From: Longimicrobiaceae bacterium | GTDB taxonomy: Bacteria > Gemmatimonadota > Gemmatimonadetes > Longimicrobiales > Longimicrobiaceae | Assembly (NCBI GenBank): GCA_036375715.1 | Contig: DASVBS010000076.1 | Span: forward strand, 1 to 64,000 | Length of the DNA stretch: 64,000 nt | Reading direction: 5' to 3' | In this document: positions 25,307-34,119 of the stretch, one piece after another | How positions within the stretch are numbered: the stretch's first letter is position 1 | Layout: each line of letters starts with the position of its first letter | The notes under the pieces: model-generated | Told to the model about the DNA's origin: nothing | Databases searched by the model: none | Seen by the model: the letters and a program-made list of their open reading frames with translations, nothing else | Translations under genes and position numbers: made by a program

Positions 25307-26419
25307 ATGAACGTGAACGAGAAGACCTCGGCACCTGAAAAGATTCCTGAACTGAGAGCGTCGCGGCGCGACTTCCTGCGGGCCTCCGCCCTCGGCCTCG
25401 CGGTCCCCGTCGCCGGCGGGGTGCTCGCGGCCTGCTCGACCGGAGAAGCCGGAACGGGGGCGGAGACGGCGTCGGCAGTCAGCGGAGCGCATACCGGCGC
25501 AGCGCATGCCGCGGCTCCGGCGGCCCCGGCCAAGACGCCCGAATCGATTCGTGCGCGCGCCGACGAGATGGACGCCATGCACGAGAAGGGGATCAAGTCG
25601 TTCCCGGCGCCCACCGAGGGCAAGGGAAACCAGATCCTGGAGCCCCGCCTCGAGAACGGCGTGAAGGTGTTCGACCTGGAGACCTCGATCGTGCAGTGGG
25701 AGGTGGAGCCGGGGCGTCGCGTGGAAGCGTGGGCGTACAATGGCCAGGTCCCCGGCCCGCAGATCCGCGTCCGTGAGGGGGACCGGGTGCGCATCAACCT
25801 GAAGAACGGCCTCGAGGAGTCCACGGCGATTCATTTCCACGGCCTGGAGATCCCCAATGACCAGGACGGCGTGCCGTTCATCACCCAGCCGCCGGTGAAG
25901 CCAGGTGAGTCGTACACCTACGAGTTCGTGGTGCCCAATGCAGGCTCACACATGTACCACTCGCACCACAACTCGGCGAAGCAGGTGGGAATGGGGCTGC
26001 TCGGTGCGTTTGTCGTGGAGCCGAAGAACCCGCGGCCGATCGAGAGGGCCGACGTCGACTACGTCATGATCCTCAACGACGGCTTCCACGGCTACACCCT
26101 GAACGGAAAGGGCTTCCCGGCCACCGAGCCCATCAAGGCGAAGCTGGGTCAGCGGGTCCGGCTGCGCTTCATGAACGAGGGGATGATGGTGCACCCGATG
26201 CACCTGCACGGCAAACACATGACCGTCATCGACCGGGACGGCTGGCCGCTGCCGCAGCCGTGGAAGTGCGATACCCTCAACATCGCGCCTGGCGAGCGCT
26301 GGGACGCGATCGTGGAGGCGACCAACCCGGGCACCTGGGCCTTCCACTGCCACATCCTCTCCCACGCCGAGAGCGAGCACGGCATGTTCGGGATGGTGAC
26401 TGTTTTGATTGTGGAGTGA
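25307..26419 (+). CDS. Tat-exported two-domain multicopper oxidase
   Basis: 370 residues from ATG 25307; the open frame continues upstream but without protein-like sequence. A twin-arginine motif SRRDFLRAS and a lipobox-like LAAC give a Tat-exported, probably lipid-anchored protein. Copper motifs are complete: HFHG, HSHHN, HPMHLHG and the type-1/type-3 motif HCHILSHAESEHGM. Only two cupredoxin domains fit the length, as in small laccases and nitrite-reductase-like oxidases; a linker of about 60 residues rich in Ala follows the signal. Possible roles are Cu(I), Fe(II), Mn or phenol oxidation. A heptad-repeat element begins 14 bases after the stop codon. Confidence 0.92.
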   Translation: MNVNEKTSAPEKIPELRASRRDFLRASALGLAVPVAGGVLAACSTGEAGTGAETASAVSGAHTGAAHAAAPAAPAKTPESIRARADEMDAMHEKGIKSFPAPTEGKGNQILEPRLENGVKVFDLETSIVQWEVEPGRRVEAWAYNGQVPGPQIRVREGDRVRINLKNGLEESTAIHFHGLEIPNDQDGVPFITQPPVKPGESYTYEFVVPNAGSHMYHSHHNSAKQVGMGLLGAFVVEPKNPRPIERADVDYVMILNDGFHGYTLNGKGFPATEPIKAKLGQRVRLRFMNEGMMVHPMHLHGKHMTVIDRDGWPLPQPWKCDTLNIAPGERWDAIVEATNPGTWAFHCHILSHAESEHGMFGMVTVLIVE

Positions 26420-26433
26420 ACGGCGGGAGGGCT

Positions 26434-26524
26434 GAATTACGAATTGCGAATTACGAATTGCGGATTACGGATTACGCCGGCGCGCGATTCCAGCCCGCAA
26501 TTCGTAATTCGTAATTCGCAATTC
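26434..26524. repeat. Heptad-repeat mirror element B
   Basis: Left array of AATTACG/AATTGCG units (26434-26475) and right array of the reverse-complement units (26497-26524) separated by about 21 bp containing GGCGCGC. The halves can pair as one long hairpin. It fills the gap between the convergent multicopper oxidase and TIGR02588 genes, ending four bases before the latter's stop. Confidence 0.9.
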
Positions 26525-26527
26525 TTG

Positions 26528-26992
26528 CTAAGGAAATTCAAAGCCAACCACCCTGACGTCGAGACGGTGCTCGGCTGGGTCGCGTCGGAATTGCAGCGCT
26601 CCGCGCCGCGTGGCGGCTTCGGGGACGTAGTCGAGGGTGGCGTGGCTTTCCTCGACCGGCTTGCCCTCGCTCAGCAGTTCTCCCTGGACCTGTACTGCGG
26701 CGGCGGTCTCGGTGCCTTCGTTGCGCACGGTGAACATGAGCAGGTGCCCGGTGGGGGTCGGCACGACCGAGTCGGCGTGCACGGAGAGGATCGGGGCGCC
26801 CGGCTCTTCGCTCAGTCCCTCGCGCAGGGTGTAGCCGATGATGGCGGCGACCAGGAGTGCGCTCAACGCGGCCACCACCCGCTCGGCGGGGGCCGCGCCG
26901 CTTCCATGTGCCTCTTGCCGCTGCCCAGCGTCGCGCTTCGACGATTTCCGGGTGGAACGCCCCGTCGCGCCACCGATTGGGTGCTCGCTCAT
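26528..26992 (-). CDS. TIGR02588 family protein
   Basis: 154 residues with a basic, Ser-rich cytoplasmic head (1-37), one transmembrane helix (VVAALSALLVAAIIGYTL) and a periplasmic beta-type domain of about 95 residues (MFTVRNEGTETAAAVQVQGEL, YVPEAATRRG). It matches the TIGR02588 family of unknown function, which occurs next to TIGR02587, as it does here: its start codon overlaps the stop of that gene (TGATG). The two should be translated in fixed ratio and probably form one membrane complex. Confidence 0.85.
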   Translation of the reverse strand: MSEHPIGGATGRSTRKSSKRDAGQRQEAHGSGAAPAERVVAALSALLVAAIIGYTLREGLSEEPGAPILSVHADSVVPTPTGHLLMFTVRNEGTETAAAVQVQGELLSEGKPVEESHATLDYVPEAATRRGALQFRRDPAEHRLDVRVVGFEFP

Positions 26993-27861
26993 CAGATGAT
27001 CAGCCGCGCCGCAGCCGCGCCCAGGGCCGCCGGAAAGCCCAACACCATCGTCTGCATCACGAAGCTGGCATACGCCCCGGGGTCATAGCGTCCAAACGTC
27101 CACAGCACGTATGCGCTCACCAGCAGCGCAATGGCGTAGCCCGCGACGGTGAAGCGAAAGAAGATCCCGGCGATGGTCGAGCCCTCCGGGTGTGCGTGCG
27201 CGCCGCGGAACTCGACCGCGTATACGACGGCGTGCATGATCGCAAGAGAGACGATCGCCAGCAGAACCGCGTGCCAGGCAGTCATGCGGACCGCGATGAG
27301 CACCATTTCCTCCGTGGGAGCCACGTTGAAGGCGAAGAAGATCGCCCCGGCGAGCATCAGGAAGAGCTCGCCCGCGTAGCCAGCGTTCTCCTCTCGCTCT
27401 TCCTTTTCACGCTCCACCTCACCACCCAGCTGGCTCGATGCGAGCACTGCCCCGAAGCTGGCGGGGATGGCCTGGAGTGCGACCTTCCCTACCCACTCCC
27501 GCAAGGGCATATCGGTGTTGAGGACGTTGAAGAGAACCAGCACGAAAACGGAGGATACGATCCCCACGCCGTAAGCGACGAAGGCGTCAACGACGTCGTC
27601 GAGCCAGGTCGAAGCTTCGGTGAAACCCGAGAAACGATCCAATCCGACGAGCACGGGGATGATGACGACCATGAAGAGGGCCAGGCGGGCTCTGTCCATG
27701 TAGAAGCCCAGCCACCACATCTCCATCGTCATCAGCAGGGGGAGTGAGAAGAAGATCGCGCCGCCGAAGGCGCGCGCGACGCCCCTCCAGAACTTGCGGT
27801 GCCTCTTCCGTCGCTCCGCGTCGCTCTCCCCTTCTCTGCCCCACCCTCGATTGTCGACCAT
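26992..27861 (-). CDS. TIGR02587 family integral membrane protein
   Basis: 289 residues from ATG 27861 (MVDNRGWG); an earlier in-frame start at 27972 would add a non-conserved Arg-rich piece. Seven or eight hydrophobic helices are visible, including ALFMVVIIPVLVGLDRF, FVLVLFNVL and LLAIVSLAIMHAVVYAVEF, with a charged KEEREEN loop in the middle. The family is known only as a putative integral membrane protein. It overlaps the partner TIGR02588 gene by two bases and starts 59 bases after the stop of the upstream PilZ gene, so all three may be co-transcribed. Confidence 0.87.
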   Translation of the reverse strand: MVDNRGWGREGESDAERRKRHRKFWRGVARAFGGAIFFSLPLLMTMEMWWLGFYMDRARLALFMVVIIPVLVGLDRFSGFTEASTWLDDVVDAFVAYGVGIVSSVFVLVLFNVLNTDMPLREWVGKVALQAIPASFGAVLASSQLGGEVEREKEEREENAGYAGELFLMLAGAIFFAFNVAPTEEMVLIAVRMTAWHAVLLAIVSLAIMHAVVYAVEFRGAHAHPEGSTIAGIFFRFTVAGYAIALLVSAYVLWTFGRYDPGAYASFVMQTMVLGFPAALGAAAARLII

Positions 27862-27919
27862 CGGTCGCCGTCTATCTGGAGCTCGCGAGCATGCACCCTG
27901 GAAGCCCCCGCAAAAGGCC

Positions 27920-28399
27920 CTATGCGCCGTCCTCGTCGGGTGGGATATCTCCGCGCGGAAACTGTCCTGCATACCGCTCGATCCACTCCGCAGCCGCCTC
28001 CTGCGCGCTGAGCACCCGCCCCTCCTTCTCGCGCACCTCCCTGCGGTAGTTCTCTATGGCACAGACCTGCTCCACCATGCGCGAGCGGAACGCGGCGGCC
28101 TGGTCCATGAACTGGACGCCCACGAGGTACCGACCTTCCTCCGGCCGGCACCAGGCCACGCGGGCCGCCGCCTCGAAGACGGGGCGGACCGTGGGGATGC
28201 GCAGACGCAAGAGATCACCGACTTGCGGGCAGGTCGTGGAGACGAAAGCGAGACCGCCGCGGCTCACATTGAGGCTCTGCTCACGGCGGGCTTCAGACGC
28301 GGAGACGGTCTCGACCTCCAGCGGCACGTTGACCGTGTGCCGGATGAACTCACGGCGTCCATCCGGACGTTCGTGGTCGCGAATGTCCTCTGGTGCCAT
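27920..28399 (-). CDS. PilZ domain protein (c-di-GMP binding)
   Basis: 159 residues. The PilZ domain occupies about residues 12-110: the RxxxR motif (RREFIRH) and the NxSxxG-type motif (NVSRGGLAF) that bind cyclic di-GMP are intact, and the beta strands end at VGVQFMD. The C-terminal 45 residues are helical and charged. No output domain is fused, so it is likely a small c-di-GMP receptor that acts on a partner. Downstream on the same strand is the TIGR02587/TIGR02588 membrane pair. Confidence 0.9.
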   Translation of the reverse strand: MAPEDIRDHERPDGRREFIRHTVNVPLEVETVSASEARREQSLNVSRGGLAFVSTTCPQVGDLLRLRIPTVRPVFEAAARVAWCRPEEGRYLVGVQFMDQAAAFRSRMVEQVCAIENYRREVREKEGRVLSAQEAAAEWIERYAGQFPRGDIPPDEDGA

Positions 28400-28419
28400 C
28401 TCCCGGGATCGGTGTGGTC

Positions 28420-28496
28420 CATTCTGGTCCGAACGGCGCAGGCGCGCCCACGGGGGCGGGCGCGCCGCGAGTCACAGCACCGTTCGGGCCAGAATG
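28420..28496. repeat. Nested inverted repeat (cruciform-like) between BBE-type and PilZ genes
   Basis: Outer 20-base arms (28420-28439 and 28477-28496, 18 of 20 complementary, containing CATTCTGG) enclose a perfect inner hairpin with 9-bp arms GGCGCGCCC and GGGCGCGCC (28441-28449, 28458-28466). Confidence 0.75.
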
Positions 28497-28573
28497 CGGG
28501 ACGAGGGTCCTCGGCTCGTCGCCCGGCTTCAGCCTGGCCGCCGGAGCGCGAGCGGTGCGCCCCAGCCGACCCT

Positions 28574-28649
28574 GTTATCCTGAGCGGAGCGAAGGATCGC
28601 GAGCAGGCACCGTCGCGGCATGCGATCCTTCGCCCCGCCCGTGCGGGGC
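28574..28649. repeat. REP-like element with perfect 12-bp inverted repeat
   Basis: GCGAAGGATCGC (28589-28600) and GCGATCCTTCGC (28622-28633) are exact complements, followed by a GC hairpin GCCCCGC-ccgt-GCGGGGC (28632-28649). The left side reads ATCCTGAGCGGAGCGAAGGATC, split here as ATCCTGAGCG and GAGCGAAGGATC, the core of a dispersed repeat type that I recall from many environmental bacteria. Confidence 0.7.
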
Positions 28650-28666
28650 GTATCCATCCTTCGGCT

Positions 28667-30052
28667 TCATGCTGGGGGCACGTTCTGGTTCCGTCGGAAG
28701 AGGTTGGTCGGGTCGAACCGCGCCTTGATCGCGCGTAGCCGCTCCCAGGTGCCATCCGGATAGGCATCGCGCACCCGCGCCTCTCCCTCGGATCCCATGA
28801 AACCGATGTAGGCACCGCGCTCCCCCTTCCGGAGGTGATCGGCGAGCTCCTTCGTCCACTGTTGGTGCTCCCCCTCCTCTGCCGGATCACCATACATGGC
28901 GCCGGTGAGCACCATGATCGCCCGGTTACGGTGAGCGAACGCGGTCGCGTCCGCGGGCACGCGGGCGACGGCTCCCCCCATGACCCGGAAATGCGCCACC
29001 CGCATGGGGGCACGCGAGCGCGGCAGCGCCTCGAGAATCGCCTCTGCCGCTGCTAGATCGACTTCGTCGGTGAAGAAGCAGGTGGAGGCGACGCGTGCCG
29101 CCGGGCTTGGCGGCTCCGGCCCGCCCTCGTACACCTGGGAGTAGGGGATCGAGCGGAACTGATCGAGGACTGGCGTAGCAATCGCCCGCAACGGCGCCAG
29201 CGCGCGTGCCCCGGCATCCGCGTCGCCCACATTCACGAGGAGGGCGGAAATGATCGGCTTCCCGTGCACCTCCGCGGGTAGGAAGGGCATGGGCGGCGCC
29301 AGCATGACGTTGAGGAAGCCTGAGAGGTCCTCCGAAGCTGCTTGCAGCGCCTCGAGGGCGTCAACGATGGCACGGGGGTTGGCGGGGAGCGCGATCATCC
29401 CCGCCACGGCCTCGCCAACTTCGTGCAGGCGGTAGTGAATTCGGGTGACCACACCGAAATTCCCTCCACCCCCGCGAATCGCCCAGAAGAGATCCGGCTC
29501 GGATTCGGCATCGATCCGTCTCACCTTACCGTCGGCGGTCACGATCTCCGCCCCCAGCACGCTATCGATGGTGAGCCCCAGCTTGCGATGGAGGAACCCG
29601 ATGCCGCCGCCCAGGGTGATGCCGCCGATTCCCACCGAGGCCGTGTCACCAAAACCGACGACGAGGCCATGCGCGCCGGTGGCCCGGGTGAGCGCGCCGG
29701 CGGTCATCCCGGCGTCCGCCCAGGCGGTGCGGTCCTTCACGCTCACCTCGATCGAGTTCAGCGACGAGAGGTCGAGCACGATGCCGTCGTCCACGCCGCT
29801 GTGACCCGCCGGGCTATGCCCCCCACTCCGTACGGCGAGCGGCGCGCCGCTCTCGCGAGCGTAGGATACGACCCGGGAGACATCGCGCGCGTCCCGCGGA
29901 CGCACGATCGCGGCCGGCTGCGTCACCAATCCGCTGTAGTAGACGGAGCGCGCCTCGTCATAGCCAGGGTCTCCAGAGACGATCACCTCGCCGCTCACGA
30001 GGCCGCGAAGATGCCGGATCTGAGCTGGAGGAGTCTGTATGGATGACTGCAC
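28667..30052 (-). CDS. FAD-binding oxidoreductase, berberine-bridge-enzyme-like
   Basis: 461 residues. The N-terminal FAD_binding_4 (PCMH) domain contains AVRSGGHSPAGHSG, whose His is the usual 8-alpha-histidyl FAD attachment site, then VGFGDTASVGIGGITLGGGIGFLHRKLGL. The second covalent site (Cys) of bicovalent plant enzymes is absent. The C-terminal BBE motif is clear (RLRAIKARFDPTNLFRRNQN). No signal peptide. Family members oxidise alcohols, oligosaccharides or secondary metabolites and pass electrons to O2. It is monocistronic, bounded by repeats downstream, and its substrate cannot be predicted. Confidence 0.92.
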   Translation of the reverse strand: MQSSIQTPPAQIRHLRGLVSGEVIVSGDPGYDEARSVYYSGLVTQPAAIVRPRDARDVSRVVSYARESGAPLAVRSGGHSPAGHSGVDDGIVLDLSSLNSIEVSVKDRTAWADAGMTAGALTRATGAHGLVVGFGDTASVGIGGITLGGGIGFLHRKLGLTIDSVLGAEIVTADGKVRRIDAESEPDLFWAIRGGGGNFGVVTRIHYRLHEVGEAVAGMIALPANPRAIVDALEALQAASEDLSGFLNVMLAPPMPFLPAEVHGKPIISALLVNVGDADAGARALAPLRAIATPVLDQFRSIPYSQVYEGGPEPPSPAARVASTCFFTDEVDLAAAEAILEALPRSRAPMRVAHFRVMGGAVARVPADATAFAHRNRAIMVLTGAMYGDPAEEGEHQQWTKELADHLRKGERGAYIGFMGSEGEARVRDAYPDGTWERLRAIKARFDPTNLFRRNQNVPPA

Positions 30053-30282
30053 AGGACACTCCTTGAGGAGGTGGAGAAAACAGGCTGAGAACGATCGAGC
30101 CCTGCTCAGCCTGACACAAGGTCCAGGATCCGGAGGATGCGATTCAGCTTGTAACGGTGGTCTCGCGCTGTTGGCGCCATCGCCCGACGGCGCCGATCCG
30201 CAGTATGTTCAAGTCGTTACGAGAGCCGTCACAATGAACCTCTCGGGCTGGTGGAGGTATTGACGTACAGCGACCGCCCGCT

Positions 30283-31149
30283 GTGACACCTGGCGGGTGG
30301 GAGGTGAACGAGGTTCTGGGATCGAAATTGATGATTGGAGCGGAAGCGGTTCTCACGCGCGCGTCGTACACGGATCTTCACAATCACGTGGTGCCGGGGG
30401 TGGACGATGGATCGCGCTCGGTCGAAGAGTCCCTGGAGTCACTGCGCTCGTTCCGTCAGGCGGGAGTGGACCGGATCGTGGCGACGCCGCACCTCTATGT
30501 GCAGCACCTCGACGGTGCGCGGGAGCTTACCCGCACCCTGCAATTCCTCCGTCGCGAATTCGACTTCCTGGCTGCTACCGCGGCTGGCGTGGACGGCGCC
30601 GTCCCGGAGATGCGGTTCGGTCAGGAGATCTGCGCACCGAACGCCTGGGACATCCGGCGGGTGGTTGACGAAGCCGAGCTGGGGCTGGGATCGTCGGCCT
30701 TTCTGCTGGTCGAGTTCGGCTTCGAGCTGAGGGGTGACCCCGAAGCGGTGATCGAGGCCGTGCACGAGGCGGGGCGGGAGATCGTGATTGCGCACCCGGA
30801 GCGCTATCGTTACCCCGACGGGCCGGACCCCGTGGAGCGGATGCGCCGATGGGTCGAGGCCGGCGCCTACCTGCAGGTGAACCTGGGAAGCCTGCGCGCC
30901 GGAGAGGGGGCGTACGGCGCCGCAGTGGCTCGTCTGGGCTGGCGCCTGATCGACGAGGGTCTAGCGCACCTGCTGGCCTCCGATCACCACTGCCGGGCGC
31001 GGCCGCAGATCGTCCACCGGGAGATTCACGAGGCGCTGCTGGCGCGCGGCGGAGTGGAGCAGGCGAAACTCCTGTTGGAGGAGAACCCACGGCGGATCTT
31101 CGCGGGGGAGGCGCCGCTGCCGGTGGAGGCGCTCTGTAGCGGGGTATAG
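30283..31149 (+). CDS. CpsB/CapC-type PHP tyrosine-protein phosphatase
   Basis: 288 residues if the GTG at 30283 is used; GTG 30304 or ATG 30331 (better spaced after GGGA) are alternatives, and the conserved part starts at DLHNHVVPGVDDGS. PHP metal ligands are present: HNH, ATPHLY, the Glu in GQEIC, FGF...IAHPERY and SDHH. These enzymes dephosphorylate bacterial tyrosine kinases that control capsule and exopolysaccharide export. No polysaccharide genes are adjacent, so the partner kinase must be elsewhere. A composite inverted repeat follows the stop codon. Confidence 0.9.
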   Translation: MTPGGWEVNEVLGSKLMIGAEAVLTRASYTDLHNHVVPGVDDGSRSVEESLESLRSFRQAGVDRIVATPHLYVQHLDGARELTRTLQFLRREFDFLAATAAGVDGAVPEMRFGQEICAPNAWDIRRVVDEAELGLGSSAFLLVEFGFELRGDPEAVIEAVHEAGREIVIAHPERYRYPDGPDPVERMRRWVEAGAYLQVNLGSLRAGEGAYGAAVARLGWRLIDEGLAHLLASDHHCRARPQIVHREIHEALLARGGVEQAKLLLEENPRRIFAGEAPLPVEALCSGV

Positions 31150-31162
31150 ATCGAGGGAGTTT

Positions 31163-31300
31163 ACAGAAGACCGCAGGGGTCGCGGAGGACGCCGGGGAGG
31201 GCGCAGAGGGGGTCGGCCGATTACGAATTGCGAATTTTGAATTAAGTCATCCCTACTCCGCGCCCTCCGTGCCGTCCTCTGCGACCTCCGCGGTTTCTGT
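31163..31300. repeat. Composite element C: GC-rich inverted repeat with heptads in the loop
   Basis: Imperfect 45-base arms (31163-31208 and 31256-31300) made of CTCTGCGACCTCCGCGG-type units in opposite orientation, with a run of AATTGCG/AATTTTG heptads at 31219-31245 between them. It lies between the convergent CpsB-like and HD genes. Confidence 0.85.
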
Positions 31301-31339
31301 TTGTTCCGAACGTCTTTCGAAGCCTCCTCCTGCCAGGTT

Positions 31340-31903
31340 TCACAAACCGAGCTCGGGTGCAACCTCCCGCATCGCCTCGATCACGAACTGGACGTGGTCC
31401 TTCAGCTCCACGCCAAACTCCCGCGCCGCCTCGCTCACCTCCTCGCGATCCACCCCGGCCGCAAACGCGCGATCCTTGAATTTCTTCATGACTGACTTCG
31501 CCTCGAGATCGTGCAGCGCCCGCGAAGGGCGAACCAGGGCGGTGGCGCTGATCAGCCCCGTGATCTCGTCGCAGGCGCGGAGCGCCCGATCGAGCAGCGT
31601 CTGCGGGGGCACGTCCGTCCGCGCCGGGTAGCCGTGCGCGAGCACCGCGTGCACGAGCTCGTCCGGATAGCCCGCCTGCCGCAGCACCTCCGCCCCCGGT
31701 CGCGGATGCTCGTCCGGGTGCCTCTCGTAATCGAAGTCGTGGATCAGCCCCGTCGCCCCCCACAGCTCCTCGTCCTCCCCATACTTCCGCGCATACGCGC
31801 GCATCGCCGCCTCCACGGCGTACATGTGACGGCGGAGAGACTCGCTCTCGACCCACGATTGCATCAGGGCAAGGACCTCGGCGCGCGACGGATTCTGGCT
31901 CAT
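31340..31903 (-). CDS. HD domain protein (HDIG-type predicted hydrolase)
   Basis: 187 residues with the HD phosphohydrolase signature: His in LRRHMYAVEAAM, the His-Asp doublet in GLIHDFDYERHPDEHP, His in VLAHGY and Asp in RACDEITGL. This subfamily of small HD proteins is widespread in bacteria; proposed substrates include nucleotides and phosphonates, none proven. Cytoplasmic. Its ATG lacks a Shine-Dalgarno sequence: the region 10-40 bases upstream is occupied by a heptad array (31914-31943), the edge of an element that contains the four-helix-bundle gene. Insertion may have replaced its native leader. Confidence 0.9.
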   Translation of the reverse strand: MSQNPSRAEVLALMQSWVESESLRRHMYAVEAAMRAYARKYGEDEELWGATGLIHDFDYERHPDEHPRPGAEVLRQAGYPDELVHAVLAHGYPARTDVPPQTLLDRALRACDEITGLISATALVRPSRALHDLEAKSVMKKFKDRAFAAGVDREEVSEAAREFGVELKDHVQFVIEAMREVAPELGL

Positions 31904-31913
31904 GGGCGGCGGG

Positions 31914-31943
31914 AAATTACGAATTACGAATTACGAATTACGA
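31914..31943. repeat. Left heptad array of element D
   Basis: Four AATTACG units immediately upstream of the HD gene start. It is the mirror partner of the array at 32440-32468; between them lies only the four-helix-bundle gene. Confidence 0.9.
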
Positions 31944-32004
31944 CTGGGGTTTAGGTCTGTGTGCTCGGCGCATCCATTCTGCGGAAGCCCGGCCGTCGAT
32001 ACCG

Positions 32005-32385
32005 TCAGGCGCTGGAGTCGCGTCCGTCCGAATCGAAGACGTTGGCTTCCGTCGAAAGAATGATGGCGGTCAGCATCCGGATCAACTCATCTGCCTCGGT
32101 GAGCAATGGCCCGGTTTCCTCGCGTGACGCGATGTCCGCATCGTACATCAGTCTCAGCCAGTAGCGGCTCTCGCGAGCCTCCTTGCGGGCGATCGACATC
32201 TTCGAGACGAAGTCCCGCCGGCTCTGAGCGGCGATCGCTTCTTCGACATTCGCCCCTACACTCGTTGCTGAGCGTGCTAGCTGTCGAGACAACACAAACT
32301 CTTTCCTCGCCTGGACGCGCCGATACAGACGCACCGCCGCCAGCGCATAGGCGTAGCTCTTCTCCAGCACAGCATTGTGCCTCAT
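32005..32385 (-). CDS. Four-helix-bundle protein (S23/23S rRNA intervening-sequence family)
   Basis: A 126-residue helical protein of the S23/four-helix-bundle family: KSYAYALAAVRLYRRV, then the family motif LARSATSVGANVEEAIAAQS, KMSIARKEARESRYWLRLM and a last helix ADELIRMLTAII. Relatives are encoded in intervening sequences of 23S rRNA genes and, as Avd, in diversity-generating retroelements; they are basic pentameric nucleic-acid binders. Here there is no rRNA or reverse transcriptase nearby. The gene occupies the centre of a unit bounded on both sides by mirror-image AATTACG heptad arrays (31914-31943, 32440-32468), as if it were cargo of that element. No good ribosome site precedes the ATG. 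Confidence 0.9.
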   Translation of the reverse strand: MRHNAVLEKSYAYALAAVRLYRRVQARKEFVLSRQLARSATSVGANVEEAIAAQSRRDFVSKMSIARKEARESRYWLRLMYDADIASREETGPLLTEADELIRMLTAIILSTEANVFDSDGRDSSA

Positions 32386-32439
32386 CGCTTGGCGGCTGAG
32401 CCGTTACACCTCTCCGACCCCTATTCGGCCTACAATCCA

Positions 32440-32468
32440 AGTAATTCGTAATTCGTAATTCGTAATTC
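32440..32468. repeat. Right heptad array of element D
   Basis: Four AATTCGT-type units, the reverse complement of the array at 31914-31943, beginning 31 bases after the asnS stop codon and lying upstream of the four-helix-bundle gene. Confidence 0.9.
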
Positions 32469-32498
32469 CGGTTCAGCCTAGCACCCGGGTCCGGGGCG

Positions 32499-33899
<1,401 letters not shown>

Positions 33900-33936
33900 T
33901 CTGGATATCTGATGTAATGCTGGGGCGTCGCTACTG

Positions 33937-34105
33937 GTTATCCGTTATCCGTTATCCGTTGACCAGGTCTCCAGTACAACCGAAGTGACCGAAGACAAGA
34001 CGACCCGTCAGGGCCGAAGGCAACGGACATGGCATCGCCGCGGTGACACTGGAAGCCGCCATTCCCGACGGATAGCGGATAACGGATAACGAATAAGGGA
34101 ATAAC
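33937..34105. repeat. Mirror repeat element E (GTTATCC units)
   Basis: Three GTTATCC units at 33937-33963 and the inverted counterpart (CGGATAA units) at 34067-34105 flank about 103 bp of unique DNA. It fills the space between the asnS start and nth stop. Same layout as the AATTACG elements but a different 7-bp unit. Confidence 0.88.
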
Positions 34106-34119
34106 CCCAGGCTGCCCAA

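Noticed and set aside
32005-32385. Four-helix-bundle gene considered as Avd of a diversity-generating retroelement
   Set aside because: No reverse transcriptase, template repeat or variable-repeat target in the window.
32005-32385. Four-helix-bundle gene considered as part of a 23S rRNA intervening sequence
   Set aside because: No rRNA sequence on either side; neighbours are asnS and an HD protein.
31914-32468. Target-site duplication around the S23-containing element
   Set aside because: The bases immediately outside the two arrays do not match each other, so no duplication can be claimed.
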